In this document: piece by piece, positions 42,292-49,200 of the stretch
Layout: each line of letters opens with the position of its first letter
Numbering within the stretch: the stretch's first letter is position 1
Virus record (IMG/VR): IMGVR_UViG_3300042878_001497
Coordinates: 1-64,000 of that record
Length of the DNA: 64,000 bases
Source: a virus
Direction: 5' to 3' (one strand)
The notes under the pieces: model-generated
Database searches by the model: none
What the model saw: only the letters and a program-made list of their open reading frames with translations
What the model was told of the DNA's origin: nothing
Position numbers and translations under genes: made by a program

Positions 42292-42438
42292 ATGCCTAAA
42301 TATCTTAAAACCGCATTTGTGAGAGAACTAGAACAACAGGTTAGAAGAGGTGAACTTTCACACACCCGAATGCTTGACTTAATCCAAGATGAGGTAATTA
42401 AAAATTATACCGAAACCTTTAACACCAACGAGAAATGA
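42292..42438 (+). CDS. 48-residue helical microprotein
   Basis: Starts two bases after the previous stop and ends in an ATGA overlap with the next gene. Product: MPKYLKTAFVRELEQQVRRG..., ending TFNTNEK, predicted helical and charged. Its last codons are part of a 17-bp element repeated before the gene at 42675. Function unknown. Confidence 0.6.
   Translation: MPKYLKTAFVRELEQQVRRGELSHTRMLDLIQDEVIKNYTETFNTNEK
42422..42438 (+). repeat. 17-bp direct repeat around two start codons (copy 2 at 42662-42678)
   Basis: ACACCAACGAGAAATGA is present exactly at 42422-42438 and 42662-42678. In both copies the ATG of the next gene is inside the repeat and the segment in front reads CGAGAA. It may be a duplicated ribosome-entry region or the scar of a tandem gene duplication. 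Confidence 0.7.
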
Positions 42439-42662
42439 AAACACTAACATTTGTAATTGCAGACCGCCTAGACGAATTAGCTGGAGAGTGGTCTAAACAC
42501 ACCGCACAGTGCGAGGCATTGATGATGGCAGCGAAAGAGGTTGCGACATTTGAACAAGAGGAAAAAGATCGAATGGTTGACTTTGCCTACAAGTATGGAA
42601 ACTTGACCCTTCAACAGATTTCTGATGCTTTTGACAATGAATATAAAAACGAGAATCTTTGA
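42435..42662 (+). CDS. Small helical hypothetical protein
   Basis: 75 residues (MKTLTFVIADRLDELAGEWSKHTAQCEALMMAAKEV), acidic and helical, with no recognised family. It begins in an ATGA overlap inside the first copy of the 17-bp repeat, and its stop at 42660-42662 touches the second copy, so the gene is bracketed by the repeat like a duplicated or inserted unit. Confidence 0.6.
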   Translation: MKTLTFVIADRLDELAGEWSKHTAQCEALMMAAKEVATFEQEEKDRMVDFAYKYGNLTLQQISDAFDNEYKNENL

Positions 42663-42674
42663 CACCAACGAGAA

Positions 42675-43028
42675 ATGAGCAAACTCAAACAAACTAAAAT
42701 TCCAATGACATTAGAAGATAATGTTATGAAGGTTGCTCTTGAACAAAATGTAATTGAAAACGAATTCAATTGGAAATTAGTTCGTGAACGAGACGGACTA
42801 ACCAATCAATCTAAAGAAGTAATGTGGGTTGAGTGGAATGAAGATAGAACATTTAAAGCCCGACACGATAAACCAGCAATTGGTTATTCATTGATTATGT
42901 CTCCATTCAACCAGTTTTTTACTTGGCAAACAACTCCCATTACAGAGGTGTTGGAAAAACGAGAAAATTTTCTTAAATTTAAGACTAAGAACTCAGTATA
43001 CGAATTGTGGAAAAAAGGAAACGATTAA
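42675..43028 (+). CDS. Hypothetical protein
   Basis: 117 residues: MSKLKQTKIPMTLEDNVMKVALEQNV..., with a beta-rich centre (EVMWVEWNEDRTFKARHDKPAIGYSLIMSP). No signal or membrane segment. Its start lies in the second copy of the repeated leader, and its end overlaps the following gene by 22 bases. Unknown. Confidence 0.6.
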   Translation: MSKLKQTKIPMTLEDNVMKVALEQNVIENEFNWKLVRERDGLTNQSKEVMWVEWNEDRTFKARHDKPAIGYSLIMSPFNQFFTWQTTPITEVLEKRENFLKFKTKNSVYELWKKGND

Positions 43029-43318
43029 CTCGAGAACAAAAAAAAGACAAAGCAATCATTGATCTAATCAATCAAATGTTTATTATTGCTGGTCATAATG
43101 TTACCTATGATGATATTGTAGGTGTAAAGGATTGGTTTAGAGAATACACAATGACTGTTGAACAGGGTGAAGAATTTAAAAAATGGGGTAAAAAATACCT
43201 TATGAAGGAATTACGCGAATCAGCTAAATCAGCAGAACGTGAAATGTCGTGGTTTAATCTACAATGGGGTTTGACTTACAGTAACTGGGAAGATTATCAT
43301 AAACTAGATAAAAAATGA
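43007..43318 (+). CDS. Basic helical hypothetical protein
   Basis: 103 residues from a GTG at 43007 (MEKRKRLTREQKKDKAIIDLIN...), overlapping its neighbour. It is highly charged with Trp-rich helical stretches (VKDWFREYTMTVEQGEEFKKWGKKYLMKEL). The exact start is uncertain because no ATG exists near the 5' end. Unknown function. Confidence 0.55.
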   Translation: MEKRKRLTREQKKDKAIIDLINQMFIIAGHNVTYDDIVGVKDWFREYTMTVEQGEEFKKWGKKYLMKELRESAKSAEREMSWFNLQWGLTYSNWEDYHKLDKK

Positions 43319-43464
43319 AAATCGAACGCTACCATCAATCCTACGAGTTTTTTATAACTCCTACAATCAAATACACTTACGATAAGATACTATTTGGTTT
43401 TAAATGTGTAGATTTTATTTGGGGACGTAAAGGTTTTTCCGTATCTTGGGGACATAAGAAATAA
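43315..43464 (+). CDS. 49-residue microprotein
   Basis: Begins in an ATGA overlap with the previous stop and ends at TAA 43462-43464, four bases before the next ATG. Product MKIERYHQSYEFFITPTIKY..., ending FSVSWGHKK; beta-rich and aromatic. Function unknown. Confidence 0.55.
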   Translation: MKIERYHQSYEFFITPTIKYTYDKILFGFKCVDFIWGRKGFSVSWGHKK

Positions 43465-43468
43465 TGTT

Positions 43469-43720
43469 ATGACAGAGGAAATTTTTGAAAAATTGGGTTT
43501 TGAACGTGTTGATGTGTCTGCTGAAGAAGCAGGAGATGAACGTGGGTTTTACTACTACTCTATAGATATTGGTGACATCTGTATTATGTCAAATTCAGAT
43601 GACGAAGCAGCTAAGGATGGTTGGGAATGTTCTATCTTTGATTCAATGACTCTTAAAATTAAAGGTTCAGGTGATTTAGAGGATTTGGTTCGTATCATTC
43701 GAAACAATACCAATGGTTAA
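43469..43720 (+). CDS. Acidic hypothetical protein
   Basis: 83 residues (MTEEIFEKLGFERVDVSAEEAGDERGFYYYSIDIGDICIMSNSD), strongly acidic, with an alternating beta pattern and a terminal helix (GDLEDLVRIIRNN). The charge pattern is common among small phage inhibitors of host proteins, but no target can be named. It overlaps the next gene by eight bases. Last gene of the atypical-codon block. Confidence 0.6.
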   Translation: MTEEIFEKLGFERVDVSAEEAGDERGFYYYSIDIGDICIMSNSDDEAAKDGWECSIFDSMTLKIKGSGDLEDLVRIIRNNTNG

Positions 43721-43883
43721 GAAAAAACAGGTAGCAGAAAAGTGGGTTGTGATTGATTCAGACGATCACATCTACCACTACCCTACTTTCCTAGCTGCAC
43801 TAAAGCACCCAGGCAGTAGAGTAAGCATAATGACAGACGAGTATTATGAAACAGCTTATAGAGAAATTACAGCTAAGACATGA
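43713..43883 (+). CDS. 56-residue hypothetical protein
   Basis: ATG at 43713 inside the previous gene, TGA at 43881-43883 overlapping the next ATG. Product MVKKKQVAEKWVVIDSDDHI..., with a later YHYPTFLAALKHP, looks like a small beta-alpha fold. Overlap at both ends supports a real gene. Unknown. Confidence 0.55.
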   Translation: MVKKKQVAEKWVVIDSDDHIYHYPTFLAALKHPGSRVSIMTDEYYETAYREITAKT

Positions 43884-44164
43884 AAGAACCAGCAAAGCCG
43901 GTATCAGGATTCACGGATACATTTTTATCTAAACTAAAAGAGCAATCTTTCACCATAGTCCTTATGATAGGTATTATTTGGTATCAAGGTAAACTGATGG
44001 AAGAAAGAGTTAATTATTGGCAAAAGCTATATGAGGACCAGAAAGCTTATATAGAGCAAACAGCAAAAGATAATAAACAACTTATGTTAGACCGGATTGA
44101 ATATCTTCAACAGCAAAACGACAAGTATGCTGAAGATGCAATTAACGAATTAAAAACAAAATAA
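43880..44164 (+). CDS. Membrane-anchored coiled-coil protein
   Basis: 94 residues. A membrane segment at about residues 23-38 (SFTIVLMIGIIWYQGKL) is followed by an extended charged coiled coil (NYWQKLYEDQKAYIEQTAKDNKQLMLDRIEYLQQQNDKYAEDAINEL). This N-anchor plus coiled-coil layout is that of Rz-type inner-membrane spanins, among other phage envelope proteins. The lysin lies 4 kb upstream, so the assignment is tentative. Confidence 0.6.
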   Translation: MKEPAKPVSGFTDTFLSKLKEQSFTIVLMIGIIWYQGKLMEERVNYWQKLYEDQKAYIEQTAKDNKQLMLDRIEYLQQQNDKYAEDAINELKTK

Positions 44165-44167
44165 ATT

Positions 44168-44257
44168 ATGGAATGGTTAAAAGCAGGATTTCTTATTTTA
44201 TTTGCATTATTCTTTTTAGCAAATATTTTTCATCACTTTAGTTGGGACTTAGGATAA
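44168..44257 (+). CDS. 29-residue membrane peptide
   Basis: MEWLKAGFLILFALFFLANIFHHFSWDLG: one membrane helix. It starts three bases after the previous stop and ends in a TAATG overlap with the next gene. The tight junctions support translation. Function unknown. Confidence 0.5.
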   Translation: MEWLKAGFLILFALFFLANIFHHFSWDLG

Positions 44258-44508
44258 TGGACGAAAATAAATGGCATTACGTAATCATGTACCTAACATT
44301 CTTTAGCTTAGGTATGATAACAACTGCAATAGCAATCACACAAGGATTCTTCCAAGAGTTTATTTTTGTACTGCTTGCAGGAGTACTCTTCTTAGTATTC
44401 TCTCTAGCCTACCACTACGTTAGAGGAATTGACTACATGGAGGAATTCCATCCAGACTACAAAGGAGAGGATATGTACGATGAAGGAGAAACTAAATCCA
44501 AACTTTAA
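44257..44508 (+). CDS. Two-helix membrane protein
   Basis: 83 residues from the ATG at 44257; a TTG five codons earlier is less likely because the ATG sits in a TAATG junction. Two membrane segments (about 8-27 and 33-54: MYLTFFSLGMITTAIAI and FIFVLLAGVLFLVFSLAYHYV) are followed by an acidic tail. The topology fits a class II holin-like or envelope protein; no family is recognised. Confidence 0.6.
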   Translation: MDENKWHYVIMYLTFFSLGMITTAIAITQGFFQEFIFVLLAGVLFLVFSLAYHYVRGIDYMEEFHPDYKGEDMYDEGETKSKL

Positions 44509-44725
44509 GTTCAGATCCGGCAAATACGCCGGCTGGACCATTAGGGATGTATTTGATACAGCACCCGGGTACCTAAACTGGATATACCAAAACAAACCCG
44601 AAATGCTTAAAGGTGCAGAAATTAAATCAGCACCCAAGCCTGAACCCAAAGTTGCAGATTCGGAAAAAGGTAATTATCTTTACAACAAGAACATTAGACC
44701 GGCCACCTACGACGAAGCATTTTAA
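44480..44725 (+). CDS. DUF3820-like / exonuclease-tail-like small protein
   Basis: 81 residues starting MKEKLNPNFKFRSGKYAGWTIRDVFDTAPGYLNWIYQNKPEML. The pattern FxxGKYxGxxIxxV...PxYLxWI is that of the small domain found alone (DUF3820) or at the end of DnaQ-like exonucleases, where it is thought to help bind substrate. It overlaps the previous gene by 29 bases, and the ATG at 44480 fits the beginning of the conserved domain. Confidence 0.65.
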   Translation: MKEKLNPNFKFRSGKYAGWTIRDVFDTAPGYLNWIYQNKPEMLKGAEIKSAPKPEPKVADSEKGNYLYNKNIRPATYDEAF

Positions 44726-44727
44726 GA

Positions 44728-44871
44728 ATGGTTGAAGTTATTAAACATACCCTAGGCTTTTGCGGTGAGCACTGGCACCTAAATCTATTTAATATTATAG
44801 CAACGGGTGTTGGCTCCTTGCCGGTTATTTCGTATATTAAGTATAACTTAAAAAGGATATGGAAGCACTAG
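44728..44871 (+). CDS. 47-residue hypothetical membrane-associated protein
   Basis: ATG two bases after the previous stop; TAG at 44869-44871. Product MVEVIKHTLGFCGEHWHLNL..., then FNIIATGVGSLPVISYIKYNLKR. The LGFCGE-H-L pattern recurs, as far as I recall, in small phage proteins with one membrane helix. Its 3' half contains the promoter for the next gene. Confidence 0.55.
   Translation: MVEVIKHTLGFCGEHWHLNLFNIIATGVGSLPVISYIKYNLKRIWKH
44810..44840 (+). promoter_or_regulatory. Bacteroidota-type promoter upstream of queC
   Basis: TTG at 44810-44812, 20 bases, then TATATTAA at 44833-44840, inside an exact TTTCGTATATTA (44828-44839). It would drive the 37-residue membrane peptide and queC. Confidence 0.58.
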
Positions 44872-44972
44872 TTTATTTACTCCAAGGCATGGCTGCTACT
44901 GCTGGCGGACTTCTCGTATTTTACGTAGTGAAGTTTCTAGTTGAGGTAGCTCAAGGTAAGCACAGAAGTTAA
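44859..44972 (+). CDS. 37-residue membrane peptide upstream of queC
   Basis: MEALVYLLQGMAATAGGLLV...: one membrane helix with a basic tail (AQGKHRS). It starts inside the end of the preceding gene, right after a good promoter, and is the first cistron of the queC transcript. It could be a real membrane peptide or a leader peptide. Confidence 0.5.
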   Translation: MEALVYLLQGMAATAGGLLVFYVVKFLVEVAQGKHRS

Positions 44973-44976
44973 GATT

Positions 44977-45014
44977 TATAGGGTTTGCCTATACCCTTAT
45001 AATACCTGGCAGTT
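44977..45014 (+). promoter_or_regulatory. Structured queC leader with alternative hairpins and pseudoknot
   Basis: Two mutually exclusive stems can form: TATAGG (44977-44982) with CCTATA (44988-44993), or AGGGT (44980-44984) with ACCCT (44993-44997). In the second state the loop TGCC (44986-44989) can pair with GGCA (45008-45011), giving an H-type pseudoknot. Such a switchable leader in front of queC suggests regulation; no ligand can be assigned. Confidence 0.4.
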
Positions 45015-45030
45015 ATAAATTATATTTAAA

Positions 45031-45906
45031 ATGGCAAAACACGTTGTAGTTTCGTTATCTGGAGGAATGGATTCCTCAACACTCTTGCTTAGAGCATTGA
45101 GTGAATTTGATACTGTAACAGCAGTATCGTTTGACTACGGTCAAAAACACCGAGTAGAGCTTGAACGAGCTCAAGACCTGGTTAACTATTTGAATCTTAG
45201 AGCTGATGAGACTAAGTATAAAAGCGATGTAGCTGAAGTTATTATGCATCACTTTCCTAAAGTTAACTACCAGTTAATTAAACTTGACGGCTTGAGTCAA
45301 CTACTAAACTCGGCTCTAGTAACTGGAGGTGATGAAGTACCGGAAGGTCACTATGCTGCCGAGAACATGAAAGCTACCGTAGTACCTAACCGAAATAAAA
45401 TCTTCAGTTCAATCACCCAGGCAATCGCTTTATCTATCGCAAATGAAACAAAAGAAGAATGCTCCATCGCTCTCGGTATCCATGCCGGAGACCATGACAT
45501 CTACCCAGACTGCCGACAGGAGTTCCGCGACGCCGACGATCATGCGTTTCGTATGGGTAACTGGGATAACGATCGGGTATCTTATTGGACTCCTTACCTG
45601 GAAGGTAATAAGTTTACTATCTTAGAAGATGGAGAGAAGTTATGTGAGGAACTAGGACTTGAATTTGATGAAGTCTATAAGCGCACTAATACCTCTTATA
45701 AACCCATTAAGTGGTACAGTCGCAAAGAAACCAATGCATACGAATGGTACTCAGACTACAAATCAGCTTCTTCAGTAGAACGAGTTGAAGCATTTATCAA
45801 GCTAGGGCGTCCTGATCCTGCACCTTATGCTGACGAGACTGGCCCTGTGACCTGGGAGCACGTTGTGACCGAAGTATCTAAAGTACTTGAATCGCATACA
45901 AAGTAA
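45031..45906 (+). CDS. queC: 7-cyano-7-deazaguanine (preQ0) synthase
   Basis: 291 residues. The ATP pyrophosphatase loop SGGMDSS is at 10-16, followed by VSFDYGQKHRVELERAQ and the acidic segment IHAGDHDIYPDCRQEF typical of QueC. It converts 7-carboxy-7-deazaguanine to preQ0 with ATP and ammonia. Unusually, the C-terminal zinc site is gone: the usual SCY is TSY at 221-223 and the CGxCxxC stretch reads YSDYKSASSV (240-249), while the flanking ERVEAFIKLGRPDP is kept. With folE, queD and queE in this window it completes the preQ0 route. A terminator follows. Confidence 0.9.
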   Translation: MAKHVVVSLSGGMDSSTLLLRALSEFDTVTAVSFDYGQKHRVELERAQDLVNYLNLRADETKYKSDVAEVIMHHFPKVNYQLIKLDGLSQLLNSALVTGGDEVPEGHYAAENMKATVVPNRNKIFSSITQAIALSIANETKEECSIALGIHAGDHDIYPDCRQEFRDADDHAFRMGNWDNDRVSYWTPYLEGNKFTILEDGEKLCEELGLEFDEVYKRTNTSYKPIKWYSRKETNAYEWYSDYKSASSVERVEAFIKLGRPDPAPYADETGPVTWEHVVTEVSKVLESHTK

Positions 45907-45930
45907 AAGGTAGTAATATCTAAGAAGGAG

Positions 45931-45949
45931 GAGGGCATTTGCCCTCTTT
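45931..45949 (+). terminator. Rho-independent terminator after queC
   Basis: GAGGGC, loop ATTT, GCCCTC, then TTTC. Followed directly by a TATTTATA box, it marks the switch from queC to the fibre operon. Confidence 0.78.
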
Positions 45950-45951
45950 CC

Positions 45952-45959
45952 TATTTATA
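45952..45959 (+). promoter_or_regulatory. TATTTATA box (candidate late promoter)
   Basis: TATTTATA right after the queC terminator, eight bases before the ATG at 45968, heading the second tail-fibre operon. Confidence 0.5.
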
Positions 45960-45967
45960 TATAAGTT

Positions 45968-46243
45968 ATGGCAGATAAACTACTAAAGTTACTACAGCAG
46001 CAGGAAGCTCGCCTAGGAGGTTCTCCTAAGCCACGCTACCTAGAAGCTATGGTAGCAACCCGTGGTACGGTAGCAGATGTTGTATTCATGCGACAGCTCG
46101 AACCAGTATCTAGTGTCTTCCAAACTTATAATGTCGCTGTTAACGGAACTAATCTTATACCAAGAACCGTTTACAGCGGTACTCCAGAACGCTACCTGTT
46201 TATAGATTATCTAGAAGAAGATTATTTAGATCCGCAATTTTAA
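45968..46243 (+). CDS. Hypothetical protein ahead of the large fibre
   Basis: 91 residues (MADKLLKLLQQQEARLGG..., then YLEAMVATRGTVADVVFMRQLEPVSSVF), with an N-terminal helix and beta-rich remainder. It ends in an acidic tail (DYLEEDYLDPQF). It is co-transcribed with the 1477-residue fibre, 11 bases upstream. It may be a fibre-attachment protein or chaperone; this is only positional inference. Confidence 0.6.
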   Translation: MADKLLKLLQQQEARLGGSPKPRYLEAMVATRGTVADVVFMRQLEPVSSVFQTYNVAVNGTNLIPRTVYSGTPERYLFIDYLEEDYLDPQF

Positions 46244-46254
46244 CTAAGTAAAGA

Positions 46255-49200
46255 ATGGCTATCATATTAAGGCAAAATACTGCTACAAATACCGGTAAAG
46301 GAAGTAGGCTTACCTTTACTGAAATGGATAGCAATCTAGAATCTTTCTATATTTCTAGTTCTTTTGCGAATAACACGCTCATACTTTACACCACCGGTAG
46401 CGTTAGTCATTCCGTAGACTTAAGCTCTTTCGGAGGAAATGTAGATTCAGGCTCATTTATGGCATCGGCATCCGCTGCCGGAGGTGTAATTACTTTTGAA
46501 AAAGTAGATGGAAGTACATTCGATGTTACTGTTACTAATGTAGCATCTGCTTCTAAAGTCAATATTACAAATACTAGTAGCAGCCAGGGTTACTACTTAG
46601 TTTTTGCAGAAGCTACTTCAGGTCACCAAGATCTTAGAGCAGATTCCTCTATTGTATATAATCCGGATTCAAACACTCTGCAGACAGCAAACCTAATACT
46701 TACAGGAGACCTTACAGTACAGGGAACTAGAACAGAGCTTCAGGTTACTGAACTTAATGTAGAGGATAAGCTCATCACAGTCGCCTCAGGATCTACTACC
46801 TCAGCTCAAGCAGACGGAGCCGGTATTCAAATCGCCGGCGCAAATCAATCTGTTACTTGGGATCATACTAATTCACGTTTAAAAACTTCCACTGATTTAG
46901 GAGTTACAGGTACCCTGAACGTCTCTACAGTAGCAACAGATAACGCACTTACAGACTTTGTTGTACTTGCCGGAGACGGAACTTTAAAGAAAAGAACTTC
47001 TATAGTAGGAGCTCAGGGCGTACAGGGTACAACAGGTACTCAAGGTATTCAAGGAATAACCGGCACCCAGGGAACCCAGGGTACTCAAGGTACTCAGGGC
47101 ACCGATGGCTTACAGGGCATTCAAGGTATAACAGGTACCCAGGGTACTCAAGGTATAACAGGTACCCAGGGTACTCAAGGTACCCAGGGAACTCAAGGTA
47201 TCCAAGGAATTCAAGGAATAACCGGCACCCAGGGGGTACAAGGTACAACAGGTACTCAGGGCACTGACGGCTTACAAGGTATCCAAGGTATAACAGGCAC
47301 CCAGGGGGTACAAGGTATTACAGGCATCCAGGGAACTCAAGGAACTCAAGGCACCCAAGGAACTCAAGGAGCCCAGGGTATAACAGGTACTCAAGGCATT
47401 CAAGGTGTTACCGGAGTACAGGGTACAGACGGACTACAGGGTACTCAAGGTATTCAAGGTATTACAGGCACACAGGGTACTCAAGGTATACAAGGTACTT
47501 ACGGCGTACAGGGCGTTCAAGGTGTACAAGGTACCGACGGTTCTTTTGGTGGAGCTACCTTTGACTACACTTTCGACTCCACTACTACTTCAGGAGATCC
47601 AGGGCAAGGAAAAATTAGACTAAGTAATTCTAACGAAAATACATCTACGCAGATGTATATTGATGATTTGGATGATTTTGGAAATGATATTTCCTCATTC
47701 ATGCAAACCATTGACAGCGTAACCTCTACAGTTAAAGGTTATGCTAGAATAGCTAATCGTACCGACGCTACTCAATATCTATTATTTCAGATTTCAAACC
47801 TGACAGACAATACAGGTTGGTGGACTATAGACATTACAAACCAGGCTTCTTCAGCTACCTCTCCATTCACCAATCTGGAAGATATAACAATATCATTTAT
47901 AACTACCGGAGATAAAGGTGACACAGGTCCTCAAGGTGTTCAGGGAACTACCGGCACCCAGGGCACCAACGGTACTCAAGGTATTCAAGGTATTACTGGA
48001 GCTCAAGGTATTCAAGGCACGACAGGTACTCAAGGTACTGATGGAACTCAAGGTATACAGGGTATTACTGGTACAGGCTTACAAGGTATTCAAGGTACTC
48101 AAGGTACTAACGGTACTCAAGGCATACAAGGTATTACCGGAGCAGGTACTCAAGGTATTCAGGGTACAACAGGTACTCAGGGTAACAACGGTACTCAAGG
48201 TATCCAGGGTATTACCGGAGCCGGAACCCAAGGCATCCAAGGAATAACCGGAGCACAAGGTACCGATGGTACCCAAGGTATTCAAGGTATTACCGGAGCT
48301 GGAACTCAAGGAACACAAGGTACTACCGGAACTGCTACACAAGGCATCCAAGGTACTCAGGGAACGACAGGTTCAGCAACCCAGGGTATTCAAGGTATTG
48401 ATGGTAACCAAGGCATTCAAGGTACTACAGGAACTGCTACACAAGGTATTCAAGGAACACAAGGTACCACTGGAACTGCTACACAAGGTATTCAAGGTAC
48501 TACTGGAACTGCTACACAAGGTATTCAAGGAACACAAGGTACCACTGGAACTGCTACACAAGGTATTCAAGGTACTACTGGAACTGCTACACAGGGCATA
48601 CAGGGAACACAAGGTACCACTGGAACTGCTACACAAGGTATTCAAGGAACACAAGGTACCACTGGAACTGCTACTCAAGGCATCCAGGGCATTATTGGAA
48701 GCCAGGGTATACAAGGTACTACTGGTTCCGCTACTCAAGGCATTCAAGGAACACAAGGTACCACTGGAACTGCAACTCAAGGTACACAAGGTACCCAGGG
48801 CACAACAGGAACTGCAACTCAAGGAATACAAGGTACTACTGGTTCCGCTACTCAAGGTATTCAGGGAACACAAGGCACTACCGGAACTGCCACACAAGGT
48901 ATACAAGGCATTCAAGGTACTATCGGAACTGCTACTCAAGGCATTCAAGGAACACAGGGCACTACCGGAACTGCTACACAGGGCATACAGGGAATAACAG
49001 GCACTCAAGGAACCGACGGTACTCAAGGAATCCAGGGTATTACCGGAGGTCAGGGTACACAAGGTACCACTGGAACTGCAACTCAAGGTATTCAAGGTAT
49101 AACAGGTATTCAAGGTACTCAAGGAATTCAAGGTCCTTCAAACCCAAATGCTATAAGCGTAGATATAGCTAATGCTACAGGGGATGTTGAGTATAGAAGT

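Noticed and set aside
48266-48997. Plus-strand open frame of 243 codons in another frame of the collagen repeat
   Set aside because: Pure repeat shadow (KVFKVLxELLHK) inside a well-supported gene.
48373-49131. Long minus-strand open frame opposite the large fibre gene (also others at 47000-48351)
   Set aside because: It is the reverse shadow of the repetitive GTQGIQG coding sequence; the product is low-complexity Ser/Thr/Leu and there is no promoter or gene packing on that strand.
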